From Bacillus swezeyi (GTDB lineage Bacteria; Bacillota; Bacilli; Bacillales; Bacillaceae): a DNA stretch of 64,000 nt. A program made the translations under genes and the position numbers. The stretch spans positions 62,001 to 126,000 of the forward strand of contig NZ_MRBK01000001.1 of NCBI RefSeq assembly GCF_001969815.1. Direction: 5' to 3'. The notes under the pieces were generated by a model. It was not told the origin of the DNA and ran no database searches. It saw only the letters and a program-made list of their open reading frames with translations. Each line of letters begins with the position of its first letter. The first letter of the stretch is position 1. This document shows, in pieces, positions 8,954 to 18,131 of this stretch.

Positions 8954-9130
8954 TTATTTATTTTTTAATTTGAATCCAATAAAATAGACAAGGCTGAATG
9001 CTAAAGTAAAAGCAAGAGATCCCAGAACGGTACCCGCTGTTACGATTCCGGTGTTGATATATCGAATAAATATACCTGCAACAAAGATCATAACAGCGAT
9101 TAAAATCCATAGTAAAGTCTTAGATTTCAT
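8954..9130 (-). CDS. Small two-helix membrane protein
   Basis: A 58-residue protein with two hydrophobic helices, LLWILIAVMIFVAGIFIRYI and GTVLGSLAFTLAFSLVYFIG, joined by a short loop and ending in a basic tail. I chose the ATG at 9130 because GGAGG lies ten bases upstream; an in-frame start at 9166 has no such site. It is a single gene between two strong hairpins. I do not recognise a family beyond small Bacillus membrane proteins and see no catalytic residue. Confidence 0.7.
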   Translation of the reverse strand: MKSKTLLWILIAVMIFVAGIFIRYINTGIVTAGTVLGSLAFTLAFSLVYFIGFKLKNK

Positions 9131-9298
9131 AGATGCTAGACCTCCTGATGAGGATATTAACCACATACCCTATTTCCAGCAATTATGCCACATCCAAGTG
9201 CACATTGTAAGTCCGGTCATTTGAACTTTTTAATCACTTCCCAGATACATACGTAGTAGAATGATTTCCAATGCTGCATAAAGCAGCAACCGCAAGCT

Positions 9299-9329
9299 AA
9301 AAGGCCGGATTCTATGAATCCGGCCTTTT
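9299..9329. terminator. Strong bidirectional terminator
   Basis: AAAAGGCCGGATTC (9299-9312) pairs perfectly with GAATCCGGCCTTTT (9316-9329) over a three-base loop. Both ends supply A or T runs. It lies after the SurA-like gene on the minus strand. Confidence 0.85.
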
Positions 9330-9379
9330 ATGTCAACGAACTGAGCAATAATCTGTTTAAACCGTCCGCTTTTGCAATG

Positions 9380-10144
9380 TTAAATTTCCACCTTAACATC
9401 GGCGTTTTTCTTCAATTTCTCAACTTGCTGTCCGAGCTTTTCCTGCCTTTTCTGCTGTTCAAGCAGTTCTTTAATTTGCGGTTTGACATCATCAAATTTT
9501 GGCGTATCTTTCTGTTTGTTTTCCTTTTGCTGTGCTGCATATTGGTCATAATAGTCTTTGATTTCTTTGTCTGTGACTTTATCTTTTGGCAGTTCTTTGT
9601 CGATATATTTTTCTGTTTTAATGCTGTCTGCAATGTCAGATTTGAGCGTCGTCAAGTTTAAGTTGGCTTTTTTTAGAGCTTCATTGAATGCTTTCTCATC
9701 TTTATATTGTTTTTTGCTGTTGTCCAGTTGTTTATTAATCTCTTTTTCAGAGGCTTTATAGCCTTTTTTGTCTGCTTCCTGAGTAATCAGAACTTGTCCG
9801 ACTAAGCTGTCGATTGTTTGTTTTTTGATCTGCTTTGCGGCATCATCAGAAGTCGGATCCTGTCCGGTTTGCTGATACTGCATTTGAGCAGTGGATAATA
9901 AACTGTTGAAGTCTTTGCCGGTGATTTTCTCATCGTTTACGACAGCTACGGTTTTCGTATCATCCACTTTTTGCTTATCAAGCTTCTTCTGCATGGCCTT
10001 CATTTGTTTTTCTTGGTCCTGCTGCCCGCTTTGAGCCGTTTTGCCTTGGTCATCTGCATTCGACCGAGCGTCATCATTTGAAGCGCAGGCTGCTAGCACA
10101 ACAGCCATCAATCCGACCATGAGAGAGGACATTATTTTTTTCAT
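9380..10144 (-). CDS. SurA/PrsA-like lipoprotein lacking the PPIase domain
   Basis: A 254-residue lipoprotein with signal peptide and lipobox VVLAACASN. After a Gln/Lys-rich linker, residues about 68-200 match the SurA N-terminal (chaperone) fold: VAVVNDEKITGKDFNSLL, then QIKKQTIDSLVGQVLITQEA and KKGYKASEKEINKQLD. The C-terminal helix KFDDVKPQIKELLEQQKRQE is the strand-swapped end seen in PrsA/SurA proteins. No parvulin domain lies between them, so it is a chaperone-like protein without isomerase activity. It should sit on the outer face of the membrane and help secreted proteins fold. It is monocistronic, with a terminator at 9299-9329. Confidence 0.85.
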   Translation of the reverse strand: MKKIMSSLMVGLMAVVLAACASNDDARSNADDQGKTAQSGQQDQEKQMKAMQKKLDKQKVDDTKTVAVVNDEKITGKDFNSLLSTAQMQYQQTGQDPTSDDAAKQIKKQTIDSLVGQVLITQEADKKGYKASEKEINKQLDNSKKQYKDEKAFNEALKKANLNLTTLKSDIADSIKTEKYIDKELPKDKVTDKEIKDYYDQYAAQQKENKQKDTPKFDDVKPQIKELLEQQKRQEKLGQQVEKLKKNADVKVEI

Positions 10145-10290
10145 GATATATCTCCTTTCTTCTCATCAGAAGTGAATCTTAAAAAATGGATCTAGTGCGC
10201 ATTCTAAACGAACTTTTCTTAAAAATAAACCATTTTCCATCAACTTTCCAATTTGTAATCGAATTGAAAGGAGATCGTAATGTTTTTTCG

Positions 10291-11070
10291 TTATTTTAAA
10301 TGATTCGGGTCAAAGCCGTACATGTCAAAGTCCTTCGCAAAAATGTCCTGCACCAATTCTTTTGTTTCCTTGTTGTAAAAGCTCTCATAAGTCGGAAAAA
10401 CCCAATCAAATGATGACATGGTCAGCACGGCGTCTGCGAACTTTCCTTTTTTCAGCATGAGGGCTGATAAATGGTGCGGTGATTTTGACAGCTGTGACAG
10501 AGGCGATTTTAACAATCTGTATTTATTTTCGATTTCTCTAATTTGGGCGTTAAATTGTTCCAGATAGATATAGTTGTTTACAAATTCCTCTTCTCCCTCT
10601 AAATACTGGGGCCCGAGATGGCGGTCGATCGAATCAATCTCAGAACCTAGATCTCTCAGCTGATATAAAAACTCTGTAAAAGACAGTCCGGTGTCGATGT
10701 CGCGGTCAAACAGACAAATAAAATTTGGAGAGCAAATCGTTTCCAGAAATGAACTTACCGCCCTCCGGAAGGGGTTGCGTACAAGCTTGTAAGCATCCTT
10801 TTTACTCTCCAGCAAATGCTCTGAAAGGTCTTTCGTGTAATCAGGCTGTTGTGTATAGATCGTATTTCTGTAATGATGAACCTCTCCTTCGGATTGCTGC
10901 CCGACGTCTTCAAGCAGTCCATTTTGAAAAAAGAACCAGCGATTCAAGGTTGTGCAGCCGCTTTTCGGGATCCAAAACAGAATGAGAGGAAAGTCTTTTT
11001 TATAAAGCGGGGTATAGGGAAATATCAAATGCTCCAGTCTCTCATCTTCAAACATATTGAACACATCCAC
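10291..11070 (-). CDS. Sulfotransferase family 2-type protein
   Basis: A 259-residue protein. LILFWIPKSGCTTLNRWFF near residue 30 fits the 5'-phosphosulfate-binding loop (PKSGCTT) of PAPS-dependent sulfotransferases. AYKLVRNPFRRAVSSFLETI near residue 95 fits the 3'-phosphate loop (RNPFxRxxSxF). The C-terminal third is helical, ending at an acidic FAKDFDMYGFD segment as in carbohydrate sulfotransferases of this family. It would move sulfate from PAPS to a sugar or similar acceptor, but no glycan biosynthesis gene is nearby. Such genes are uncommon in Bacillus. It is monocistronic, with 146 bases between it and the SurA-like gene. Confidence 0.8.
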   Translation of the reverse strand: MDVFNMFEDERLEHLIFPYTPLYKKDFPLILFWIPKSGCTTLNRWFFFQNGLLEDVGQQSEGEVHHYRNTIYTQQPDYTKDLSEHLLESKKDAYKLVRNPFRRAVSSFLETICSPNFICLFDRDIDTGLSFTEFLYQLRDLGSEIDSIDRHLGPQYLEGEEEFVNNYIYLEQFNAQIREIENKYRLLKSPLSQLSKSPHHLSALMLKKGKFADAVLTMSSFDWVFPTYESFYNKETKELVQDIFAKDFDMYGFDPNHLK

Positions 11071-11634
11071 TCCAATTTAGTTTATTGCCTGCGCTGTAAA
11101 TAGGACAATGAACAGCGTCCGCCTTTATAAACAAAATATGCCGCGGTTATTGAATTGATAGGGCGAAAATGTGAGTCCCCTAAAATAATAAGATGGAATC
11201 AATAGAGCCCTTCCTCTATAAAGGCTTCATCATCCATTTTAATTCCTTATTTATAAAAATAAGGAATGTGATAAAACCATCTTATTAAATGAAAGCGAGG
11301 CTGTATAGGTCATATTGATCTATACATGTTTGGGGAGGAGAAGCTATTTTGGCTTCAGCATCTGAGTCGAGCTTTGCAATGTAGGGGAATGCTAGGGCGA
11401 TTCAAACAGCTGTTTATCATCAATCTCCTATTTAACTAAATGATGACGTGATATAATATGGAAAAAGTTGAAGGTGTTTTTTTGTGAACAGTCCATTCGT
11501 ATCAAAAAAGCCTGAATCTCTTATGAGCAGACTGTTGTCATGACTATGGAAAGTCTGAGGGAAAGGAAGTTGACGCTTTATTTTAAGAATCAGCAGGCTT
11601 GATCCATCATTCTAAAACATACAGGGGGACATAC
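11071..11634. other. Intergenic region with hairpin, promoter and possible leader ORF
   Basis: An 11-bp perfect hairpin lies at 11242-11267 (ATTCCTTATTT with AAATAAGGAAT) without a T run. TATAAT at 11452-11457 is a likely -10. Downstream of it, GTG at 11484 behind GAAGGTG opens a 19-residue ORF ending TGA at 11543 (it reads MNSPFVSKKPESLMSRLLS). Bases 11528-11558 can pair CAGACT with AGTCTG across the ORF end. No other gene is seen. The ORF could be a regulatory leader for the lyase gene at 11635, but there is no terminator to support that. Confidence 0.4.
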
Positions 11635-12516
11635 ATGAAAATCAACATAAATGAATATCCGGTTCCTGATCTTTCCTCAGGTCCTTATGGAATCACTTCA
11701 TGTGCGGACGGACATATTTGGTTTACGGAGCAGAAGGGAAATCGGATCGGCAGGATAACGGCTTCTGGAGACATCACCGAATATAATGTTCCGACTGCGA
11801 ATGCGGGTGTGTCTATTATCACCCCTGGAATCAACGGCAATCTGTGGTTTACAGAATATAAAGCGGGCAAAATCGGTGCCATCACGGCAGAAGGCGCCAT
11901 AACTGAATACCCTCTTCCGTCCGGAGCTGCGCCGTTTGGGATCACTAAAGGTTCAGACGGTGCCATGTGGTATACGGATATGGCAGGCCATAGCATTGGC
12001 AGAATGACATCATCAGGGAAGTTAACGGAATATGAGCTGCCAAGTCCGGGATCATTCCCATCATTTATTGCGGAAGGGTCTGACGGAGCGCTTTGGTTTA
12101 CACAAAACCAAAGCAACTCGATCGGCCGAATCACTGTGAACGGAGAAATCAGTGAATACCCGATTCCCACCCCACAATCCGGTCCTGTCGGAATTGCATC
12201 CGGTCCTGACGGCGCATTATGGTTTACAGAAATAAACGGAAATCAAATTGGGAGAATCACTGTATCCGGAACGATCAGCCAATTTCAGATTCCATCCGAA
12301 CATGCCCGGCCTCATGCCATTGCTGCGGGCGGAGACGGAGCGCTTTGGTTTACGGAATGGGGGACGGGACAAATCGGCCGAATCACAATTGATGGAAAAA
12401 TCACAGAATATCCGATTCCGACAAAGCAATCTGAACCGCATGGCATTGCAGCTGGTCCTGACAAATCGATCTGGTTTGCAGAAGAATGCGGCAAAATCGG
12501 CCGAATCACGATTTAA
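11635..12516 (+). CDS. vgb: Virginiamycin B lyase (streptogramin B hydrolase family)
   Basis: A 293-residue seven-bladed propeller. The repeat pattern G-x-DGxLWFTE-x(4)-N-x-IGRIT-x-x-G-x-ITEYPIP recurs about seven times ([68 protein letters not shown]). Vgb enzymes open the streptogramin B ring by elimination, not hydrolysis, using a His and Glu near the C-terminus. Matching residues are present in [20 protein letters not shown] and [19 protein letters not shown]. The start at 11635 follows CAGGGGGAC; an upstream ATG is less well placed. The gene stands alone and is closed by a strong terminator. Confidence 0.9.
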   Translation: MKININEYPVPDLSSGPYGITSCADGHIWFTEQKGNRIGRITASGDITEYNVPTANAGVSIITPGINGNLWFTEYKAGKIGAITAEGAITEYPLPSGAAPFGITKGSDGAMWYTDMAGHSIGRMTSSGKLTEYELPSPGSFPSFIAEGSDGALWFTQNQSNSIGRITVNGEISEYPIPTPQSGPVGIASGPDGALWFTEINGNQIGRITVSGTISQFQIPSEHARPHAIAAGGDGALWFTEWGTGQIGRITIDGKITEYPIPTKQSEPHGIAAGPDKSIWFAEECGKIGRITI

Positions 12517-12550
12517 AAGCACGCCCAGCCATGCTGGACGTGCTTTTTTT
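12515..12550 (+). terminator. Terminator of the vgb gene
   Basis: AAAGCACG and CGTGCTTT enclose an inner CCAGC/GCTGG stem, followed by seven T residues. It directly follows the stop codon. Confidence 0.85.
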
Positions 12551-12560
12551 CTGCAGGCCA

Positions 12561-12953
12561 TTATTCCGTTCTTGTCTCCAATCGGCGGTGATTGGAAAAG
12601 CCGAGGTTTTTATGGATCAGATAAAAATGGAAAATGTATTCTCCCGCTGCCATTGCGGCTGCTGCAAAAAATGCAGCGAGTGCAGCCGTGTCTGCTGTCG
12701 TTCCCATAGCGAGAGACATCAGCCAAATGGTGAGAAAAGCGACGCCTAAATCCGCAAGTGTTGCGGTGATGTTATTTGTTTTAGGCAAAATAAACAAATC
12801 ACCGAGCAAATAGGAAACGGCTCCCAATACTAGCGTAATAAAAAGCGTATGTTCAAAATGAAAGCCAGATCCGAGGCCGAGTACAAGATATAGGATCACA
12901 ATGGTCATGGCCCCTTTGATTGCAAGGGCTTTGACGTGTTCCATCACATTCAC
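12561..12953 (-). CDS. DUF2512 (YndM-type) membrane protein
   Basis: A 130-residue protein with four predicted membrane helices: [58 protein letters not shown] and [20 protein letters not shown]. The [11 protein letters not shown] loop and overall length match the DUF2512 family found in Bacillus (YndM). Function is unknown. ATG follows GGAGTG at a good distance. It is monocistronic, between the vgb terminator and the mmuP gene. Confidence 0.75.
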   Translation of the reverse strand: MNVMEHVKALAIKGAMTIVILYLVLGLGSGFHFEHTLFITLVLGAVSYLLGDLFILPKTNNITATLADLGVAFLTIWLMSLAMGTTADTAALAAFFAAAAMAAGEYIFHFYLIHKNLGFSNHRRLETRTE

Positions 12954-13008
12954 TCCTTTATACGAGGTGTTAGTTCACTTTTTCCTCATATTCAGAGATC
13001 CAAACGTT

Positions 13009-14427
13009 TTATCCCGCATCCTTTACCTTTTCCGACACCTGCAAATGACTTTTTCCGTTTTTAACATAATAAATCAAGTAGCATAAGGCCATAAACGGCA
13101 CACCGCAATAAAGGGCGATTCGCTGATTCGGATCAAATGCGATCCCGATGCAGGAAGCCAGGCATAACAGGAAAGCGGCAATCGGGACCGCAGGGTAAAG
13201 CGGTGTTCGGTATTTCAAATCGGCTGTGCTGTTTCCTTCAGCCAAAAAACGCCTGCGAAACATAAACTGTGAGGCCGCGATGCTCATCCAGACGACAACC
13301 ACGGCAAAGCCTGAAATCGACACAAGGACAATATAAACCGAATCTGGTGCAAACACGCTTGAAAGCAGTGACAAAATACCTCCGATCATGCTGAAGATCA
13401 ACGCGTTAAAAGGTATTCCCCTGGGTGTCAGCTTTTGAAAAACGGGATGCAGCGTGTTTTCTTTGGACAGTGACCACAGCATCCGGGAGCAGGCATATAA
13501 ACCCGAATTGGCCGCGGAAAGCAAGGCCGTCAGAATGACAAAGTTCATGATATCGGCGGCATAGGGCACACCGATGCGGTCAAAAACGACAACGAACGGG
13601 CTTTTGATGACCCCGGCTTCTTTTATCGGAATCAGGCATGAGAGCACAACGATTGTACCGATGAAGAACAATACGAGTCTCCAAATTGTTGTTTTGATGG
13701 CTTTCGGAATGTTTTTTTCCGGGTCGGCGCTTTCTCCGGCCGCAATCCCGATCAGTTCTGTTCCCGAAAAGGCAAAGTTAACGGAAAGCATCGCCATAAA
13801 GATGGGAAGAAAACCGTTTGGAAATAGTCCGCCTTCTCCCGCAAAGTTTGATAACAGCGGGGCAGCATCGGCATTTTTCATCGGAATCATACCAAATATT
13901 GCGGCTCCTCCTAAAATAATAAACAATATAATAGCCAGCACTTTAATGCTTGAAAACCAAAACTCCGATTCTGCGAAAAACTTCACTGAGAAAGCATTTA
14001 ACAAGAAAATCAAGGCAGCGAAGACGGTGCTCCACATCCAGACCGAAGTATCTGGGAACCAGCGCTGCATCAATAAGCCGGCAGCGGTGAATTCCGAGCC
14101 TAATGCGACAGCCCAGGTCAACCAGTAAAGCCAGGCAACCGTGAATCCCGTTCCGGGTCCGATGAATTTGGCGGCGTACATGTGAAACGATCCTGTAACA
14201 GGCATGGCCACCGATAATTCTCCAAGACAAAGCATAACAAGATAAACGATAAGGGCGCCGACCAAGTAAGCCAGAATCGTTCCGGCCGGCCCGGCTTGAG
14301 AAATCGTGTAGCCCGAGCTTAAGAAAAGCCCTGTTCCGATGACACCTCCCAATGAAAGCATGACAAGGTGTCTGCTTTGCATTTTTCTTTGAAAGTTCTG
14401 ACGATTACTGTTTGATTGTTCCATCAT
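13009..14427 (-). CDS. mmuP: S-methylmethionine permease
   Basis: A roughly 472-residue APC-superfamily transporter with twelve helices. The first helix carries [16 protein letters not shown], and [20 protein letters not shown] and [14 protein letters not shown] follow, typical of amino acid permeases of the YbgF/MmuP branch. Its start overlaps the stop of mmuM (ATGA at 14424-14427), so uptake and use of S-methylmethionine are coupled. A longer start at 14448 is possible, but no ribosome site precedes it; GGAGG lies immediately before the 14427 ATG, so exact initiation is uncertain. The assignment depends strongly on the mmuM partner. Confidence 0.85.
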   Translation of the reverse strand: MMEQSNSNRQNFQRKMQSRHLVMLSLGGVIGTGLFLSSGYTISQAGPAGTILAYLVGALIVYLVMLCLGELSVAMPVTGSFHMYAAKFIGPGTGFTVAWLYWLTWAVALGSEFTAAGLLMQRWFPDTSVWMWSTVFAALIFLLNAFSVKFFAESEFWFSSIKVLAIILFIILGGAAIFGMIPMKNADAAPLLSNFAGEGGLFPNGFLPIFMAMLSVNFAFSGTELIGIAAGESADPEKNIPKAIKTTIWRLVLFFIGTIVVLSCLIPIKEAGVIKSPFVVVFDRIGVPYAADIMNFVILTALLSAANSGLYACSRMLWSLSKENTLHPVFQKLTPRGIPFNALIFSMIGGILSLLSSVFAPDSVYIVLVSISGFAVVVVWMSIAASQFMFRRRFLAEGNSTADLKYRTPLYPAVPIAAFLLCLASCIGIAFDPNQRIALYCGVPFMALCYLIYYVKNGKSHLQVSEKVKDAG

Positions 14428-15371
14428 ACCTCCAACTTTCTTGACCATTCAGCTACGGCTCTAATGTCTTCGGGCTTCGTTCTGCAGCAGCCGCCGATCA
14501 GCTGAGCGCCTGAGTCGTACCAGCGGCGGGCGCTTTCTCCGAAAGACTCGCTGCATGCATTCCCATGCCATGTCTTCGTCTCTGGATCGTACGCTTCCCC
14601 GGAATTCGGATAGACGATAATCGGTTTAGCTGTCTGTTTTTTTATTTCACCGATGAGTGAAGGAATGTGCTCGATCGGTGTACAGTTGATTCCCACGGCG
14701 GCGACTTGTTCATGCTGATCAAGCCATTTAGCGCAATCGGCAGCCCGCGTACCGTCGCTGATATGGCGCCCGTCCTTTGCGCTGAAACTGATCCACGCAT
14801 GCGTGTCTGGGAATTCTTTTAATAAATGAACGATTGCTTTTGCTTCTGAAAGGCACGGTATTGTCTCACACGCTAAAATATCGGCACCGGCATTGATTAA
14901 AGCGCTCATGCGGTGCCTGTGAAAATCGGCCAATTTATCTTCTGTGACCTTATAATTTCCCTGATATTCGGAACCATCGGCAAGAAAGGCGCCGTAAGGA
15001 CCTACTGAAGCGGCCACAATGGGTTTAGGCCGTCCTTCCCGGTTTTCTGGAACCGCCCAAAATTCGTCGCGCGCTTTTACAGCGAGACGAACCGATTCCT
15101 GTATGAGATGGAGCGCTTCTGCTTCATTGAGGCCTCGTTTTGTGAAGCCTTCTACCGTTGACTGGTAGCTGGCTGTAATCGCACAGTCTGCTCCCGCATG
15201 GAAATAATCCAAATGAACCTGCTTGATCAGATCGGGATTTTCCATGAGGATTTTGGCAGACCACAGGCTGTCATTCAAATCACAGCCATAGCGCTCAAGC
15301 TCAGTGGCCATTGCGCCGTCAAGGATGATTAAAGGAAATTTATTCAAAATGGACTGAATTGTGTTTGTCAT
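14424..15371 (-). CDS. mmuM: Homocysteine S-methyltransferase
   Basis: A 315-residue enzyme that moves a methyl group from S-methylmethionine to homocysteine, giving two methionines. It has the N-terminal [20 protein letters not shown] and the zinc ligands of the Hcy-binding fold: Cys in [10 protein letters not shown] and the Cys pair in [13 protein letters not shown]. Length matches YbgG/MmuM. It is the first gene of an operon with mmuP and has a good promoter at 15442-15470 on the minus strand. I looked for an S-box riboswitch in the roughly 70-base leader and did not see one. Confidence 0.93.
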   Translation of the reverse strand: MTNTIQSILNKFPLIILDGAMATELERYGCDLNDSLWSAKILMENPDLIKQVHLDYFHAGADCAITASYQSTVEGFTKRGLNEAEALHLIQESVRLAVKARDEFWAVPENREGRPKPIVAASVGPYGAFLADGSEYQGNYKVTEDKLADFHRHRMSALINAGADILACETIPCLSEAKAIVHLLKEFPDTHAWISFSAKDGRHISDGTRAADCAKWLDQHEQVAAVGINCTPIEHIPSLIGEIKKQTAKPIIVYPNSGEAYDPETKTWHGNACSESFGESARRWYDSGAQLIGGCCRTKPEDIRAVAEWSRKLEV

Positions 15372-15441
15372 CTTATTAAATGAGGCTCCGCCGTTCGAGA
15401 CCCCAGCCCCCTTTCAGAGTTTTTAAAAATATATGAAAAAT

Positions 15442-15470
15442 AGTTTAAAAGACGAGATAGCTTTTGTCAA
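15442..15470 (-). promoter_or_regulatory. Sigma-A promoter for mmuM-mmuP
   Basis: On the minus strand TTGACA (15470-15465) is followed after 17 bases by TAAACT (15447-15442). It lies about 70 bases ahead of the mmuM start. Confidence 0.6.
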
Positions 15471-15613
15471 TCTACCGAAAATCGATTTTATAAACGATGA
15501 TTGAGTATTTTTCCTTTTTAGGACTCAGAAATGATAAAACCGTCCGCAGGCGCATATTTTGATAAGAGCGGCAGGTAAATGAAGAGATGAATCAAAAGAA
15601 GGAGAATCAGCCG

Positions 15614-16354
15614 ATGAAAAAATTAATAATCAATGCTGATGATTTTGGCTACTCAAGAGGTGTGAATTACGGAATTATTGATGCCCATAAGCTGGGGATT
15701 TTAACATCAGCCACATTCATGACGAATATGCCGGGCGCCGGTCATGCGGCCCGTCTTGCTCGTGAGTCTCCTGAATTGGGGGTCGGCGTCCACTTGGTCC
15801 TCACATGCGGAAGGCCGCTTTTGCCGGGTCATCGGACAATTGTTGATGCGAGAGGAAACTTTCGCGATCTCGCTTTTTATAAAGGGGCATTTACGATAGA
15901 TGCTGATGAAGTCTATAACGAATGGAGAGCACAGATTGAAAAGTTTCTTGCTTTTGGCTTGGAGCCCGATCATTTGGACAGCCATCATCATATCAATGCT
16001 TATCCGGAGATTTCCGACGTATTTTTGACGCTTGCAAATGAGTATCGCCTGCCGGTCAGACATAATATGGAGACCAAAATGATGACAGAAAAAAATGTGA
16101 AAACGACGGACTTTTTTTCTCCTGTCCTTGAAGGCGCTTTAAAGGATGAAGAAGCCATCTCCTCGCTCTTTAAAGAGCATGATACGGTTGAGGTCATGAC
16201 ACATCCCGCTTATCTCGACAAAGAGCTGTTGGCTCACTCTTCATATACTTATCCGAGAGTCGATGAACTTGAATTTTTAACCGATCCGGACGTCGTCATC
16301 CGTGTGAACACGCTCAGGGATATCCAGCTTGTATCATTTAGGAATCTGACATAA
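15614..16354 (+). CDS. ChbG/YdjC-type sugar deacetylase
   Basis: A 246-residue protein of the YdjC family. The metal site starts with KLIINADDFGYSRGVNYGII (Asp-Asp), and a His pair lies in EPDHLDSHHHINAYPE; a late His is in VEVMTHPAYLD. Family members deacetylate N-acetyl groups of chito-oligosaccharides or related sugars. The ATG at 15614 has GGAGAATCAG upstream; an earlier ATG at 15587 lacks a site. It precedes a PTS IIC gene by 13 bases, so a sugar is probably imported and phosphorylated, then deacetylated. The exact sugar is inferred as an N-acetylated oligosaccharide. Confidence 0.85.
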   Translation: MKKLIINADDFGYSRGVNYGIIDAHKLGILTSATFMTNMPGAGHAARLARESPELGVGVHLVLTCGRPLLPGHRTIVDARGNFRDLAFYKGAFTIDADEVYNEWRAQIEKFLAFGLEPDHLDSHHHINAYPEISDVFLTLANEYRLPVRHNMETKMMTEKNVKTTDFFSPVLEGALKDEEAISSLFKEHDTVEVMTHPAYLDKELLAHSSYTYPRVDELEFLTDPDVVIRVNTLRDIQLVSFRNLT

Positions 16355-16367
16355 GGAGAATACCGGA

Positions 16368-17534
16368 ATGAAACACTTTCTTCAGTTATTAGGAAAGTCA
16401 TTGCTGATTCCGATTACCGTCCTCCCGATCGCAGGTTTATTGCTCCGTCTTTCTGCGGAAGACATGCTTAATATTCCGCTTTTTCAGGCGTCAGGCGTCA
16501 TTTTGAACAATATGGATGTGTTGATTTCCATTGGCATTGCCATGGGCCTGGCGAATGCCAAAAATAAAGGAATACCCGCTCTTACGGGATACTTGGCGAT
16601 CGCCGTATTAAAAGAAGGGCTGGGTATCATGAATCCGGAACTTGACATGAGTGTGTTCGGAGGGGTGATTGCAGGTTTAATGGCAGCTTTCATCTTTAAC
16701 AAATTTCAGCATACGCAGCTTCCAAGCATGTTCTCATTTTTTGGCGGAGAGAAGTTTCCGATTACCATGATCGTTTTGATCATGATTCCCGTGGCGGGGC
16801 TGTTTTCCGTCGTTTGGCCTTATGCCCAGGCGGCGATCGATGCTTTTAGCCAGACGCTTGTGGGGCTCGGCGCTTTCGGGGTGTTTGTTTTCGGATTTCT
16901 CAACCGATTTTTGCTTCCATTCGGGCTTCACCATGTGATGAATACGTATGTTTATTTTGGACTCGGGCGTTATAAGACGGCTTCAGGAGAGGCGTTAACA
17001 GGAGAAATTACGCGGTTTTTAAATGGAGATCCGACAGCCGGATATTTTCTCGGCGGTTTTTTTATCACGATGATGTTCGGCATTCCGGCTATCGCATTGG
17101 CCATTTCACAGGCCGCAAGAAAAAGAAAAAAAGAAACGAAAGCATTGATGTCTTCCGGAGCTGCGACATCATTTATCACCGGTATCACAGAGCCGGTTGA
17201 ATTTACGTTTTTATTTACTTCACCTTTATTGTACTTTCTTCATTCGATCTATACGGGGCTTGCCGGAGCAGTGCTCTGTTTGCTGGGAATTCGGCATGGC
17301 TTCTCATGGGGAGCGGGCGCCATCGATTATATGCTGAATCTTAATTTATCAGATGGCGGATTATTGATCATACCGGTCGGCCTTGCCTTTTTTGCCCTCT
17401 ATTATGTTACATTTTACTTTGTGATTACAAAGCGAAACGTTCCATTGATCGGAAGAGAACAGGGAAATACCTGGAGAAAATCAGCCGCATCAGACTATGG
17501 CTGCAGGCATTCTCAAGCATATCGGCGGCCGTGA
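16368..17534 (+). CDS. PTS IIC component, glucose/N-acetylglucosamine type, out of frame with IIB
   Basis: A 388-residue membrane protein with about ten helices. LLGKSLLIPITVLPIAGLLL opens it, and FLLPFGLHHVMNTYVYFG and SFITGITEPVEFTFLF are the signature loops of the glucose-family IIC domain; the GITEPVEF segment carries the substrate-binding Glu. After residue about 365 the frame changes into sequence unlike the family (WRKSAASDYGCRHSQ) and stops at 17534. The IIB domain continues in the next frame at 17497. In relatives IIC and IIB are one chain, so this is probably a single-base frameshift near 17465. Transport alone could survive if IIB is made separately. Confidence 0.8.
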   Translation: MKHFLQLLGKSLLIPITVLPIAGLLLRLSAEDMLNIPLFQASGVILNNMDVLISIGIAMGLANAKNKGIPALTGYLAIAVLKEGLGIMNPELDMSVFGGVIAGLMAAFIFNKFQHTQLPSMFSFFGGEKFPITMIVLIMIPVAGLFSVVWPYAQAAIDAFSQTLVGLGAFGVFVFGFLNRFLLPFGLHHVMNTYVYFGLGRYKTASGEALTGEITRFLNGDPTAGYFLGGFFITMMFGIPAIALAISQAARKRKKETKALMSSGAATSFITGITEPVEFTFLFTSPLLYFLHSIYTGLAGAVLCLLGIRHGFSWGAGAIDYMLNLNLSDGGLLIIPVGLAFFALYYVTFYFVITKRNVPLIGREQGNTWRKSAASDYGCRHSQAYRRP

Positions 17535-17742
17535 GAATGTTGTGGTATGTGAAAACTGTATGACCCGTTTGCGAATGAAATTAAAAGATACGTCATTGGC
17601 CGATGAAGCAAAACTAAAGCAATTAGGAGCGCACGGTGTGATCAAGATTGACCGGCATCATATCCAGATTGTGATCGGAACGGAAGCGGGCAATGTAAAA
17701 AAAGACTTGCAGAACATGATCGAAGAGCCTCCACCGCATTAA
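17497..17742 (+). CDS. PTS IIB domain, glucose type, split from IIC
   Basis: An 81-residue IIB domain. VVVCENCMTRLRMKLKD holds the phosphorylated Cys in its usual setting, and AKLKQLGAHGVIKIDRHHIQ and IVIGTEAGNVKKDL complete the fold. An ATG is present at 17497 (MAAGILKHIGGRENV), but the same frame reads upstream as PGENQPHQT without a stop, joining the IIC frame near 17465. The overlap is 38 bases. No clear Shine-Dalgarno precedes this ATG, so the expression of a separate IIB is doubtful. No IIA domain is present; a cellular IIA-Glc would be needed. Confidence 0.75.
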   Translation: MAAGILKHIGGRENVVVCENCMTRLRMKLKDTSLADEAKLKQLGAHGVIKIDRHHIQIVIGTEAGNVKKDLQNMIEEPPPH

Positions 17743-18069
17743 AATGGCACAAAACCAATGGATCGGCGGTTGTTTTTTTGCAAGTACTCAAAAATGAAAC
17801 AAGGCTTTATACAGACAATCAGCTTTTGAATCGAAAAGCGGGTTTTAGGTTTCAATATCGTGAGATGAATATGGAAATGCAGCCTTTTCCTTCTTACTGG
17901 TTCAAAAGAGGCTTTATTAAAAAACGAGATTCTCTGGAGGAATGTAAATCATCAGCAGAGGAGCTGCCGTCATTCGCGACATGAAAAAAGTTGCGCGGAC
18001 AAAAAACATGACTTTAAGGCATTCCGACGGCTCCATTATAGAATATGTGGAATTTTTGAACAGATAAGC
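17743..18069. other. Intergenic region, no convincing gene
   Basis: A weak stem (AACC with GGTT near 17754-17772) followed by seven T residues may end the PTS operon. An open frame of 68 codons from 17778 has no ribosome site and lacks any familiar composition; I do not call it. Nothing else was recognised before the MerR-type promoter. Confidence 0.5.
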
Positions 18070-18100
18070 TTGCACCTCCAGCAGCGTGAGGCGCTATGAT
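18070..18100 (+). promoter_or_regulatory. MerR-type promoter with 19-bp spacer and dyad operator
   Basis: TTGCAC (18070-18075) and TATGAT (18095-18100) are separated by 19 bases, the long spacer typical of MerR-activated promoters. The spacer carries an imperfect dyad CCTCCAGCAGCGTGAGG. It precedes the MerR gene by about 30 bases, so the regulator probably controls itself. Confidence 0.75.
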
Positions 18101-18131
18101 TGATATGAATCGTCAGTAGGAGGTGTCTCAT

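Noticed and set aside
12486..12749. 87-codon Cys-rich plus-strand frame after vgb.
   Set aside because: It overlaps the vgb terminator and is antisense to the DUF2512 gene.
15372..15441. Searched for an S-box (SAM) riboswitch in the mmuM leader.
   Set aside because: The leader is only about 70 bases and shows no S-box core; the operon may be controlled otherwise.
17778..17984. 68-codon open frame after the PTS genes.
   Set aside because: No ribosome site, no recognisable composition, begins in a T-rich stretch after a weak terminator.
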